Source: Alistipes sp. (GTDB taxonomy: Bacteria > Bacteroidota > Bacteroidia > Bacteroidales > Rikenellaceae). From it: a DNA stretch of 64,000 bases. Position numbers and translations under genes: made by a program. The DNA lies in NCBI GenBank assembly GCA_029059935.1, contig JAIDUZ010000079.1, positions 1-64,000 of the forward strand, read 5' to 3'. Below, in pieces: positions 10,689 to 20,223 of the stretch (position 1 is its first letter; each line of letters begins with the position of its first letter). Under the pieces are notes generated by a model. That model was given only the letters and a program-made list of their open reading frames with translations. It was not told where the DNA came from and ran no database searches.

Positions 10689-10923
10689 CGTCGCGCGTTT
10701 TTTTCCGGATTCGTCCGGACCTCTCCCGCAAAGTTACGAAATTTTACATAATGTTTCGCATTGGACCGTTCCGCGTCGACGCCCGGGGGGCTTGCGAATG
10801 TCGTCCGCAAAATATCCGCGGCTCTCGGAGCCGTCCGGGCCGCCCGCTTCCCCAAAATGCGGCCGCCATGTTGGCTTTCGGCAAAAAAGCCGTATCTTTA
10901 CCGACTCCAATACTCGCCCGACC

Positions 10924-11679
10924 ATGAATTCTTTCAGACTCTTTTTCGCGGCTTGCGCCTTGTCGCTGTCGGCCGCTTCCGCCGTCGCCCAACCCGCTTC
11001 GCAACCCCGGAAAATCATCGTCATCGACGGTCGTTTCTTCAGCGAGATGCCCGTCGCCGCACATTTGGTAACCAAGATGCACCTGTTGTCGACTCCTTCC
11101 GGAGCGTCGGCCGTGGGATTCGAGCTCTCCGAGCCGTTGCCCGACGCCGCCTTGCAGTATGCGATACCGGCGGAGCAGATTCCCGAGGCTTCCGTGCTCC
11201 TGGAAGAGTACAACAAGGCGAAGGCCCTCGGCAGCGGCACCACCCTCTCTTTCGTCAGAGAGCCGCTGTTGGAGGTGGGGAGCCGGTTCCCCGATTTCTC
11301 GGCCACCGACCTCGACGGCCGCACCTGGACTTCCGCCGACATCGCCGGCAAGGTCATGGTGCTGAACCTTTGGTTCACCGGCTGCGGTCCCTGCCGGGCC
11401 GAGATGCCGGAGTTGTCCCGGTGGAAGGAGGAGATGCCCGACGTGATGTTCTTCTCGTCCACCTACGAGAGCGCCGGGCGCGCCCGGCCCGTGCTCGAAA
11501 AGCAGGGTTTCAACTGGATTGCCCTCGTCGGCGACACGCAGTTCCGCAAGTTCGTCGGGTCGAACGGCTATCCCGTCACCATCGTCGTCGACAAGCAGGG
11601 CATCGTTTCGCGGGTCGAGTACGGCACCTCTCCCGTGCAGCGCGACGCTTTGAAAGCCGCGATACAGGCGCTCCGTTAA
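10924..11679 (+). CDS. TlpA-family periplasmic thiol-disulfide protein
   Basis: Signal peptide; FTGCGPCRAEMPEL; YPVTIVVDKQG. Confidence 0.88.
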   Translation: MNSFRLFFAACALSLSAASAVAQPASQPRKIIVIDGRFFSEMPVAAHLVTKMHLLSTPSGASAVGFELSEPLPDAALQYAIPAEQIPEASVLLEEYNKAKALGSGTTLSFVREPLLEVGSRFPDFSATDLDGRTWTSADIAGKVMVLNLWFTGCGPCRAEMPELSRWKEEMPDVMFFSSTYESAGRARPVLEKQGFNWIALVGDTQFRKFVGSNGYPVTIVVDKQGIVSRVEYGTSPVQRDALKAAIQALR

Positions 11680-11723
11680 CAACGTTTTTCCGCACCGATT
11701 CCCATCACGAACATTCCGATTCC

Positions 11724-12548
11724 ATGGATTTTGTCGCATTGAACATTCCCGTCGCCGACGAGGCGCAGGCCGAGATTCTCACCGCCGAGCTGGCTGATTT
11801 CCCGTTCGAAAGTTTCGAGACCGAGCACAGCGTCCTCAAGGCCTACATCCCCCAGGAGCGCCTGGCCGACTGCAAAACGGAGGTCGACGCTCTGCTGACC
11901 CGTTACGGCGTCTCCGGGCGTTATATCTCCATCGAGGCGCAGAACTGGAACGCCCTCTGGGAGCAGAATTTCCCCGCCACCGACATCGAGGGGCGCCTGC
12001 GCATCCGCGCCCCCTTCCACGAGCCCGCCCCCGCCGGCGAGCCCGAAATCGTCGTCATGCCCAAAATGTCGTTCGGCACCGGACAGCACGCCACCACCTG
12101 GCTCATGGCCCGCGCCGTCCTCGACCTCGGCGTTGCCGGGCGCCGCGGCCTCGACATGGGCAGCGGTACGGGCGTCCTCTCCATCGGCGCCGTCAGGTGC
12201 GGCGCCGCACACGTCGACGCCGTCGACATCGACGACTGGGCCGATGCCAACTGCCGCGAGAACATCGCCGCCAACGGGGTGGCCGCCTCCGTCGAGCCGA
12301 TTCTGGGCGACGTCGCATCCGTCGCCGGCCGTTCCTACGACTTCATCCTCGCCAACATCAACCGCAACATCCTGCTCCGCGACATGCATGCCTACGGCGC
12401 CGCGCTTCTTCCCGGCGGCGACCTCCTTATGAGCGGATTCCTCGAAGCCGACGTCCCGGCCGTCGTCGCTGCGGCCCAAGCCGAGGGTCTGCACCTTGTC
12501 GCCACCGCCTCGCGCGACGGGTGGATGATGGTGCACGTGCGCAAATGA
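11724..12548 (+). CDS. prmA: Ribosomal protein L11 methyltransferase
   Basis: PKMSFGTGQHATTWLM, GLDMGSGTGVLSIGA, FILANINRNILL. Confidence 0.92.
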   Translation: MDFVALNIPVADEAQAEILTAELADFPFESFETEHSVLKAYIPQERLADCKTEVDALLTRYGVSGRYISIEAQNWNALWEQNFPATDIEGRLRIRAPFHEPAPAGEPEIVVMPKMSFGTGQHATTWLMARAVLDLGVAGRRGLDMGSGTGVLSIGAVRCGAAHVDAVDIDDWADANCRENIAANGVAASVEPILGDVASVAGRSYDFILANINRNILLRDMHAYGAALLPGGDLLMSGFLEADVPAVVAAAQAEGLHLVATASRDGWMMVHVRK

Positions 12549-13270
12549 AGTCCTACAAGGGGCGCGGGGTAGTCCTCCACACGCTCAAATACGGCGATTC
12601 GTCGATGGTCGTCTACCTGCTCACCGACGTCGGCGGGCGACGCAGCTACATGGTGCAGGGGGTCCGCAGCCGGTCGGGCCGCGGTTCCAAGCTGGCGCTC
12701 TTCCAGCCCATGTTCCCCGTCGAATTCGAGGGGCTCGAATCGTCGCGCCAGCAGATGCACCGTTTCCGCGAGGTCCGCGCCGCCTTCCCCTTGCAGGGGG
12801 TGCCGTTCGACGTCCGCAAGTCGACCATGGCGCTCTTCATGGCCGAGGTCCTCTACCGGCTCGTCCGCGAGAGCGAGCCCAACCAGGCGCTCTTCGACTT
12901 CGTGTGGGGGTGCGTCGGGGCCCTCGACACCATGCAGGAGGGGGTCGCCAACTTCCACCTCTGGTTCCTGGCGCATCTCAGCCGCTTCCTCGGCTTCTGC
13001 CCCGGCAACGACTACATGCCCGGTGCCTGGTTCGACATCCGCGAGGGGCTCTATACCCCCGTGCAGCCCGCCCATACGGGGGTCATGTCGCGCGAGTGTT
13101 CGGCCATCCTCCGCGACCTGATGGCGTGCGACGTCCGTTTCCTCGCCGACATCGCCCTCAACCGCGCCCAGCGCGTCGAGTTCCTCAATGCCATGCTCGT
13201 CTACTTCGGCTACCACCTCGACGCCATCAGCGCCGTGCAGTCGGTGCGCATTCTCAAGGAAGTATTTTAG
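12545..13270 (+). CDS. recO: DNA repair protein RecO
   Basis: GRGVVLHTLKYGDSSMVVYLLTDVGGRRSYMVQGVRS; overlaps prmA stop. Confidence 0.9.
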   Translation: MKSYKGRGVVLHTLKYGDSSMVVYLLTDVGGRRSYMVQGVRSRSGRGSKLALFQPMFPVEFEGLESSRQQMHRFREVRAAFPLQGVPFDVRKSTMALFMAEVLYRLVRESEPNQALFDFVWGCVGALDTMQEGVANFHLWFLAHLSRFLGFCPGNDYMPGAWFDIREGLYTPVQPAHTGVMSRECSAILRDLMACDVRFLADIALNRAQRVEFLNAMLVYFGYHLDAISAVQSVRILKEVF

Positions 13271-13536
13271 CAAGGTGAAAAGTAAAAGGTGAAAAGCCCC
13301 GCTAAGAACGGGGGTTCATGAAGAACTTCTCTCGCCCCGCACCTTTCCCCGGACATAGTCTGCGGCCTGCACGGCTTCGGTAGCCGCCGAAAACAGCAAC
13401 GGGGTATTTTTGCGGATAAGTCCTCTCTTCGCTTTCGGCCTGCTTCCTTTTCTCTTTGATTTTACGTATTTTCGCGTATCTTTTTTTTGCGGATAATCCC
13501 GAACTTCGCACCGTCAACCCAATTCCTGTCCATCTT

Positions 13537-14604
13537 ATGAAGAACCTCTTTCTCTTCGTCTCTCTGTGCCTCGGCGTCTCCGCATGGGCGCAGACTCCCG
13601 CGGCGTCCGCACCCGGAACTTCCGCTGCGGCCGAGGTCCGGCAGCTCGAATCGCGCCTCGACGAACTCGAATCCGAAAGTTCCGTGTGGCAGAAGATCGT
13701 CGCCCGGCTGCCCCGTTTCTCCGGTTACGTGCAGGCCGGCTACCAGTATTCCGACGATGCGTCGACTTTCTTTCTCAAGCGCGTGCGTCTCTCGCTCGCC
13801 GGCGACATCGCGCCGAAGCTCGACTACAAAATCCAGTTCGAGTTCTGCAAGCCTCAGCTGGTCGACGCCTTCATCCAGTACCGGCCTCTCGACCAGCTCA
13901 ACATCCGGCTCGGACAATACAAGGTGCCTTTCTCCATCGAGAATACCGACTACGTTCCCACCAAGCTGGAGCTTATCGAGTACCCCATGGTCTTGCAGAA
14001 GCTGATGGGTTTCAGCGACGTCTGCGGCATCTCGGCCACCGGCCGCGACCTGGGTGCCACGCTCTACGGCGGTTTCTTCCGGCGCGACGGCTACAGCATC
14101 GTCAGCTACGACCTGGGCGTCTTCAACGGTGCCGGCATCAACACCAAGGACAACAACAAGACCAAGGACATCGCCGCCCGCCTCGCCGTCCGGCCCGTCC
14201 GGGGGCTCCTGCTCTCCGGGTCCTATTATTGGGGCGAGTACGGCGCTTCCTACTTCAAGCGTGAGCGCTATGCTGCCGGCATCTGCTACGACCGCGGCGC
14301 CGTCGTCGTCCGCAGCGAGTGGATCGGCGGCCGCACCGGCAGCGACCGCGGCGAGTTCGACAGCGATGGCTGGTACGTCATGGCCGGTTGGCGCGCTCCG
14401 CACAACCTCATGCCCGCCGTGCGGTTCGAGCAGTTCACGCTCGACACCGCCCGCCGCTCCGCTTCGCGGCAGAACAACTACACCGTCGGGCTCTTGTGGG
14501 CTCCCGTCAAATATCTGCGCTGCCAGCTCAACTACACCTACGAGGATTCCGCCGCCGGCGCTTCCAACAACGTCCTCTCGCTGATGTTCACCGGCATGTT
14601 CTGA
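13537..14604 (+). CDS. Phosphate-selective porin O/P-like outer membrane protein
   Basis: Signal peptide; GYVQAGYQYSDDASTFFLKRVRLSLAGDIAPKLDYKIQFEF; IRLGQYKVPFSIEN; terminal LMFTGMF. Confidence 0.82.
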   Translation: MKNLFLFVSLCLGVSAWAQTPAASAPGTSAAAEVRQLESRLDELESESSVWQKIVARLPRFSGYVQAGYQYSDDASTFFLKRVRLSLAGDIAPKLDYKIQFEFCKPQLVDAFIQYRPLDQLNIRLGQYKVPFSIENTDYVPTKLELIEYPMVLQKLMGFSDVCGISATGRDLGATLYGGFFRRDGYSIVSYDLGVFNGAGINTKDNNKTKDIAARLAVRPVRGLLLSGSYYWGEYGASYFKRERYAAGICYDRGAVVVRSEWIGGRTGSDRGEFDSDGWYVMAGWRAPHNLMPAVRFEQFTLDTARRSASRQNNYTVGLLWAPVKYLRCQLNYTYEDSAAGASNNVLSLMFTGMF

Positions 14605-14750
14605 CGAGGCGAAAGGTCAAAAGCGAAAAGTGAAAGGTGAAAAGTCCGTTCGTTTTCCGCAGTCCGTCATCGTGCGGAGGGCCGAGGGCCCGACGCGGCA
14701 ATCCGAACCGGCCTGCATCATTGCATGAATCCGCAAACAATACATAATCC

Positions 14751-16034
14751 ATGAAAAACTTGCTCGAAAAACTCCGGACCGAGGACTGGGTCGTCGTCTG
14801 GGTCTCCATCCCGCTGCTCCTGCTGGCCATCTTCATTCCCAGGGAGCTGCCTTCCGTGCCGTCGACCCTCGTCGGGTCCGTCGCCTGGTACAACATCGCG
14901 TTGCTCTTTCTGATTTGCTTCGTCGTGCTCTGCGTCGGGTCGCGGCTCCTGCGGCGTCCCATGAAGGGGCTTCTGCTCTCGTTCGTCTTCGTCTTCGCCG
15001 TCTCGCTCCTCGCGCAGGTCGTCGCCAAGATTCCGCAGGTCGCCTACTACGGCTTCGAGTCGGTCTTCTTCTCGGTGCTCTTCGGCCTGCTCATCCGCAA
15101 TTTGTGGCATCTGCCCGATTGGTTGAAGCCCGCCGTTCAGGGTGAGTTCTACATCAAGATCGGCGTCGTGTGCCTGGGTGCCACCATCCTCTTCTCCGAC
15201 GTCATGAAGTCGGGCATCTTCGGACTCTTGCAGGCCGTGCTCGTCGTGGCCGTCGTCTGGTTCTTCGCGTTCTGGCTCTCGCGCCGTTGCAAGGTCGACG
15301 AGCGCACGGCCATGATTCTCTCTTCCGGCGTCTCCATCTGCGGCGTCTCGGCCTGCATCACGGCCGCCCGCGTGGCCGGCGGCGACGACAAGAAGCTCTC
15401 CTACATCGTCTCGCTCGTGCTCATCGTCGTGGTGCCCATGATCTACCTCATGCCGTGGCTCGCCCGCACCGTCCTGCCGCTCATCTTCTCCGACCCGCAG
15501 ACCTTGCAGGAGGTCGCCGGCGCCTGGATCGGCGGCACCATCGACACCACGTCGGGCGTCGCCGCTTCGAGCACCATCGTCGGCGAGGTTGCCAACCAGC
15601 ATGCCGTCATCATCAAGGCCGCACAGAACGTCCTGATCGGCGTCGTGGCGTTCTTCATCGCGCTCTACCTCTCGGCCCGCGGCGAAAAGGGCGCCGCACA
15701 GCGTCCGTCGCTCGGCATCGTGTGGGAGAAGTTCCCCAAGTTCATCATCGGTTTCGTCGCCGCTTCGCTCCTCTTCAGTCTCTGCCAGTCGGGCGGGGCT
15801 TTCACGCTCTCGGCCAAGGGCAAGCTCGTCGAGCCCGGCGTCGCCAAAATGTTCTCCACGGTCTTCTTCTCCTTGGCGTTCGTCTGCATCGGACTCGACA
15901 CCCGGCTCAAGGAGATCGTCTCCAAGGAGAACCGCAACGCCTTCTGGGCATTCCTCGGAGCGCAGACTTTCAACATCGTCGTCACGCTCGTCATCGCATG
16001 CCTCCTGTTCGGTGTGCTGAAACCCATGTTCTGA
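14751..16034 (+). CDS. YeiH/UPF0324-type putative sulfate exporter family transporter
   Basis: Multi-TM; GVSICGVSACITAARV, GGTIDTTSGVAASSTIVGEVANQHAVIIKAAQNVLIG. Confidence 0.87.
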   Translation: MKNLLEKLRTEDWVVVWVSIPLLLLAIFIPRELPSVPSTLVGSVAWYNIALLFLICFVVLCVGSRLLRRPMKGLLLSFVFVFAVSLLAQVVAKIPQVAYYGFESVFFSVLFGLLIRNLWHLPDWLKPAVQGEFYIKIGVVCLGATILFSDVMKSGIFGLLQAVLVVAVVWFFAFWLSRRCKVDERTAMILSSGVSICGVSACITAARVAGGDDKKLSYIVSLVLIVVVPMIYLMPWLARTVLPLIFSDPQTLQEVAGAWIGGTIDTTSGVAASSTIVGEVANQHAVIIKAAQNVLIGVVAFFIALYLSARGEKGAAQRPSLGIVWEKFPKFIIGFVAASLLFSLCQSGGAFTLSAKGKLVEPGVAKMFSTVFFSLAFVCIGLDTRLKEIVSKENRNAFWAFLGAQTFNIVVTLVIACLLFGVLKPMF

Positions 16035-16070
16035 CAAGGTGAAAGGTGAGAAGTGAAAGGTGAAAAGGTG

Positions 16071-16097
16071 CAAAGCCCTGCTTTTAGCGGGGCTTTG
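16071..16097. terminator. Stem-loop downstream of YeiH-like gene
   Basis: CAAAGCCCtGC-TTTTA-GCgGGGCTTTG; no long T tract. Confidence 0.45.
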
Positions 16098-16258
16098 TAA
16101 TTGTGCACGGGGGCTAAGTCTGCGCTGCGAAGAACAGGGATTCAAAACAAGATTCTGCCAGGGAGGTTGCGGCCCGCGCAACCCCGAAAACAGCAAAAAA
16201 CAGCCGAGGAGCGTTCGGCGGACAAGTATTCCGGAACGGGCTTGTCACCTTTCACTTT

Positions 16259-17980
16259 TCACCTTTTCCCTTTCACCTTGAAAAAGTAGCTTTTCTGTCT
16301 GCGTTTCTCCTCCTGCGAGCGGGCGACGCAGACTTTTTCGTGCGTATAGGGATTTTCGCCCGTGCAGAACATCACCGACGAAAGGGTCATCGGCGTCGGC
16401 GTCAGGTCCTGCACCTGCTCCAGCGTGAAGTGGAGTTTGCCCAGCACCTTTTCCGACAGCGCCCGCATGTCGCGCTCCGTGCAACCCGGGTGCGACGAGA
16501 TGAAGTAAGGTATCAACTGGTAGGGCAGCCCCTTTTGCCCGCAGATGCGGCGGAAGTCGGCGTTCAGCCGTTCGAACATCGCGAACGGCGGTTTGCGCAT
16601 CAGCTTCAGCACCGCATCTTCCGTGTGTTCCGGCGCCACTTTCAGGCGGCCCGACGTGTGGTGTTCTATCACCGTTTCCAGGTAGGGCGAATCGTCGAAC
16701 AGGTCGTAGCGGATGCCGCTGCCGATGAAGGCTTTCTTGATGCCTTTCACGGCCCGTATCTTGGCATAAAGTTCCAGCAGCGGCCGGTGGTCGTCGTTCA
16801 GATTGGGGCACTTCGCCGGGTGCAGGCACGATGCCCGGCGGCATTTGCGGCACAGTTCGCGGTCGCGGCCGCCCAGGCGGTACATGTTGGCCGAGGGGCC
16901 CCCTATGTCCGACAGGTAGCCCTTGAATCCCGGCATCTTCGTGATCCGTTCCGCTTCGGCCAGTATCGAGCGCTCGCTGCGCGAGTGGATGAACTTGCCC
17001 TGGTGGGCCGAAATCGTGCAGAACGCGCAGCCGCCGAAGCAGCCGCGGTGGATGTTCACCGAGTGTTTGATCATCTCCCAGGCCGGGATGTCGCCCTTGC
17101 CCGCATAGCGCGGATGGGGCGCCCGTTCATAGGGCAGGTCGAACGAGCGGTCGAGTTCTTCGGTCGTCAGCGCCGCGTGGGGCGGCGTCACCACCACATA
17201 GCGGTCGCCGGTCTGTTCCACCAGCGTCGTGTCGGATTCCATCAGGTTGCTCTGCGTCTCCTCCGTCACGAAATTCTCGCCGAACGCCCGTTTGTCCGCG
17301 CAGCATTTTTCATAGCTGTGCAGGCGTATCGTCGTCGCCGGGTCGAGCCGCGAGACATAGGCTTCGTCGGCCAGGAACGCCACCTGCCGGATTTTGCGCA
17401 GCAGTTTGGCATTGTAGCCGTTGCGCATCGCCTTGGCCACCTGCTGAATCACTCCTTCGCCCATGCCGTAAATCAGCAGGTCGGCGCCCGATTCGGCCAG
17501 GACGGAGGGTTTCAGCGCATCGGTCCAGTAGTCGTAGTGGGTCAGCCGCCGCAGCGAGGCCTCGATGCCGCCCGCGACCACCGGCACGTGGGGGTAGAGC
17601 CGCTTGAGTATCCGTGTGTAGACCGTCACGGCATAGTCGGGTCGGAATCCCGCCTTGCCGCCCGGCGTGTAGGCGTCGTCGTGGCGCAGCCGCAGGTTGG
17701 CCGTGTAGTGGTTCACCATCGAGTCCATCGCCCCGGCCGTCACTCCGAAAAAGAGGCGCGGCGTCCCCAGTTTGGTGAAGTCGCGCAGGTCGTCGCGCCA
17801 GTTGGGCTGCGGCACGATCGCCACCCGGCAGCCCTCGGCTTCGAGCAGACGCCCTATCACCGCCGCCCCGAACGCCGGGTGGTCGACGTAGGCGTCGCCC
17901 GTGAAGAGGATGACGTCCGCCTGGTCCCAGCCCCGGGCCCGCATCTCCTTTATGGTCGTCGGCAGAAACATTTTTTTCAA
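16259..17980 (-). CDS. YgiQ-family radical SAM protein
   Basis: SVNIHRGCFGGCAFCTISAHQGKFIHSRSERSI; GFKGYLSDIGGPSANMY; YFISSHPGCTERDM. Confidence 0.93.
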   Translation of the reverse strand: MKKMFLPTTIKEMRARGWDQADVILFTGDAYVDHPAFGAAVIGRLLEAEGCRVAIVPQPNWRDDLRDFTKLGTPRLFFGVTAGAMDSMVNHYTANLRLRHDDAYTPGGKAGFRPDYAVTVYTRILKRLYPHVPVVAGGIEASLRRLTHYDYWTDALKPSVLAESGADLLIYGMGEGVIQQVAKAMRNGYNAKLLRKIRQVAFLADEAYVSRLDPATTIRLHSYEKCCADKRAFGENFVTEETQSNLMESDTTLVEQTGDRYVVVTPPHAALTTEELDRSFDLPYERAPHPRYAGKGDIPAWEMIKHSVNIHRGCFGGCAFCTISAHQGKFIHSRSERSILAEAERITKMPGFKGYLSDIGGPSANMYRLGGRDRELCRKCRRASCLHPAKCPNLNDDHRPLLELYAKIRAVKGIKKAFIGSGIRYDLFDDSPYLETVIEHHTSGRLKVAPEHTEDAVLKLMRKPPFAMFERLNADFRRICGQKGLPYQLIPYFISSHPGCTERDMRALSEKVLGKLHFTLEQVQDLTPTPMTLSSVMFCTGENPYTHEKVCVARSQEEKRRQKSYFFKVKGKR

Positions 17981-18081
17981 TGCAAAATTCTCAATTCGGA
18001 ATTCCTGATTTTTTCCGGAGACGCATTATCGTGCCGCAGATGCGTCTCGCAACCCGTATGTTGCTGATTTTTAATTGCGAA

Positions 18082-18654
18082 TTACGAATTGCTCTCTTCT
18101 TCCCCCTTGGTTATCAGGCTGCACATCTTCTCGCGCGCACGGTGTATCTGCGTCTTCACCGTGCCCAGGGGGAGTTCCAGTTTGGTCGCTATCTCTTCGT
18201 AGGAGTATCCGTCGAAGAAGCGCATGACGATCAGCTGGCGGTAGCGGGGCGTCAGCCGGTCCAGGTAGTGTTCTATCTGCGTGCGCTGCTGCAGGTTGAT
18301 GACGCTCTCTTCGGGGTTGGGGGCACTGGAGGCCGGCGCCGCGATGCGGTCGTCGATGGACAGGTCGTCCTGCCGGCGGCGTACGTAGTCCACGAACGTG
18401 TTGCGGGCAATGGTGTAGATCCATTGGCCGAAGGTGTATTCGGGGTTGTAGCGGTGCAGGTTGATGTATACCTTGATGAAGGTCTCCTGCAACAGGTCGT
18501 CCGCATCGCCCGGGCCGCCCAGACGCTGGACGAACAGGCGGCGGATGGCTTCGTTGTAGCGGTCGAACAGATATTCGAACGCCGTATCGTCGCCGTCGAG
18601 CGCCAGCGCCGCCAGGCGCCGGTCGTCGGCCACGATGTAGTCGGCTATCTCCAT
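18082..18654 (-). CDS. ECF-type RNA polymerase sigma factor
   Basis: DADDLLQETFIKVYINLHRYNPEYTFGQWIYTIARNTFVDYVRRR; EEIATKLELPLGTVKTQIHRAREKM. Confidence 0.93.
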   Translation of the reverse strand: MEIADYIVADDRRLAALALDGDDTAFEYLFDRYNEAIRRLFVQRLGGPGDADDLLQETFIKVYINLHRYNPEYTFGQWIYTIARNTFVDYVRRRQDDLSIDDRIAAPASSAPNPEESVINLQQRTQIEHYLDRLTPRYRQLIVMRFFDGYSYEEIATKLELPLGTVKTQIHRAREKMCSLITKGEEESNS

Positions 18655-19811
18655 ACGCGCTCGTCTTTGCGCAGGAGGATGCAGCTCAGCAGCATCTCGC
18701 CGGGCATGCTCAGCAGGTCGTAGAGGAAGTAGCACCACGCAATGCCGCGTTCGCCCAGCCGGTTGGCGATGCGGCGCACCTGGAGCATCACGACTGCGTA
18801 GCGCAGCAGCACCAGCACCGCCGTCGCAATCCGGTATTCCGGCGGCATCACCGTCAGCGCGCAGAGCGCCGCCAGGAAGAAGAGGATGCGCGAGCCGATT
18901 TCCCATTGTACGTAGTTGCGGGCGCCGCGCGGGTAATGGCGGAACGCCGAGCCGAAGTAGCGCAGCTGGCTCAGCCCCCAGCCCATGCCGCCCCAGATTT
19001 TTTCGCGCAGCGTGGCGCGGGGCGAGAGGATGACGCTCACGTTGTCGCGGGTCATCACTTTTTGCAGGAAGAGGTCGTCTTCGCCGATGTTCATGTTCAG
19101 GTGCGTGAAGCCGTTGGCCCCGAAGTAGAGGCGCTTGGTGAATCCGAAGTTCTGCAGCATGCCGCGGTAGGGACGGCGCCGGACGGCGCGCCCCAGCCAT
19201 TCGGCGGCATGCATCATGCGCCACGTGCGCATCAGGTAGTTCGTCAGGCCTTTCTTGTGTTCCAGGCTGCAGTATCCCACCACTATCTCCCCGCGGCGGA
19301 ATCCCTTGGCCATCAGCGACAGCCACCGGTCGGTCTGGGGGCAGGCGTCCGTCGAGGTGAAAATCAGGTGTTCGTAGTGCGCCGACTTGATGCCTACGTT
19401 GAGGGCCATCTTGCGCGAGATGGGGAACCGGGGGTTGAGGTGTATCTTCGTCGTCGTGATTTGCGGGAACGATTGTCTCAGGCGCGCCAGGTCCTCATAG
19501 AAGTCGGAGTCGGCGCCCACGTAGACGATCACCACTTCGAACTTGGGGTAGTTCTGGGCCAGCACCAGCGGCAGGCGTTCCTCCACGAACATGTAGTCTT
19601 CGGCGAAGAGCGGCAGAATCACCGACACCGGAGGGTCGGCGTCGAGTATCTCCGGCCGGCGGTTGTTCTTGTAGTCCGGGATGCGTCCGTAGACGAAAAC
19701 ATAGTAGTAGAGCTGCACGCCCAGCAGCGTCAGCAGCACCCCTGCCAGCGCCGTTCCCTCCCAGCCGTACGCGGTCAGGAACTCCTGTGCCAAAGATTCG
19801 AAAAACTCCAT
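18645..19811 (-). CDS. Family 2 glycosyltransferase
   Basis: PPVSVILPLFAEDYMFVEERLPLVLAQNYPKFEVVIVYVGADSD; ALNVGIKSAHYEHLIFTSTDA; overlaps sigma gene by 10 nt. Confidence 0.87.
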   Translation of the reverse strand: MEFFESLAQEFLTAYGWEGTALAGVLLTLLGVQLYYYVFVYGRIPDYKNNRRPEILDADPPVSVILPLFAEDYMFVEERLPLVLAQNYPKFEVVIVYVGADSDFYEDLARLRQSFPQITTTKIHLNPRFPISRKMALNVGIKSAHYEHLIFTSTDACPQTDRWLSLMAKGFRRGEIVVGYCSLEHKKGLTNYLMRTWRMMHAAEWLGRAVRRRPYRGMLQNFGFTKRLYFGANGFTHLNMNIGEDDLFLQKVMTRDNVSVILSPRATLREKIWGGMGWGLSQLRYFGSAFRHYPRGARNYVQWEIGSRILFFLAALCALTVMPPEYRIATAVLVLLRYAVVMLQVRRIANRLGERGIAWCYFLYDLLSMPGEMLLSCILLRKDERVWR

Positions 19812-19869
19812 AGGACCGAAATATGCGCAAAGGTACAAAACAATTCAGAATTCGGAAACCCATCCCTCC

Positions 19870-20056
19870 ACTTTAATGTATGGGTGTCGGAAAAACTGCA
19901 TCTCGAATCCGAACGTCGCAGCTCGCCGCCTATGGCGGCGTATTCAGTCTTGGACCCCACCCCGCACCCCTCCCTTGGGAGGGGCTTCGGTCGGAGTACC
20001 CAAAGGATTCGAATCTTCGCACCGTTGGTACGTCGATGTATACAAACGTCTTTAAA
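19870..20056 (+). repeat. Dispersed ~180-bp intergenic element, copy 1 (upstream of tgt)
   Basis: ACTTTAATGTAtGgGTGTC...CCCTCCCTTGGGAGGGGCTTCGGTCGGAG...GATTCGAATC...GTATACAAACGTCTTTAAA; colinear with 62729-62903. Confidence 0.8.
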
Positions 20057-20223
20057 AATTCATAATTCACAATTATTTTCCCTATTTTTGCACGGATTAT
20101 CCGGTTCCGGTTTCCGCGGCCGGCCGCAGGAGGCGGCCACAGGAAACGGCCGCCGCTTCCCGCCGGGCGCGCCCGGCTCCGGAAGAACCGACGCCCGGAA
20201 CCCAGCCGACAGAGAATGCTGCC

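Noticed and set aside
19998-20025. GATTCGAATC resembling a tRNA T-loop
   Set aside because: No acceptor or anticodon stem around it; it is part of the dispersed 180-bp element.
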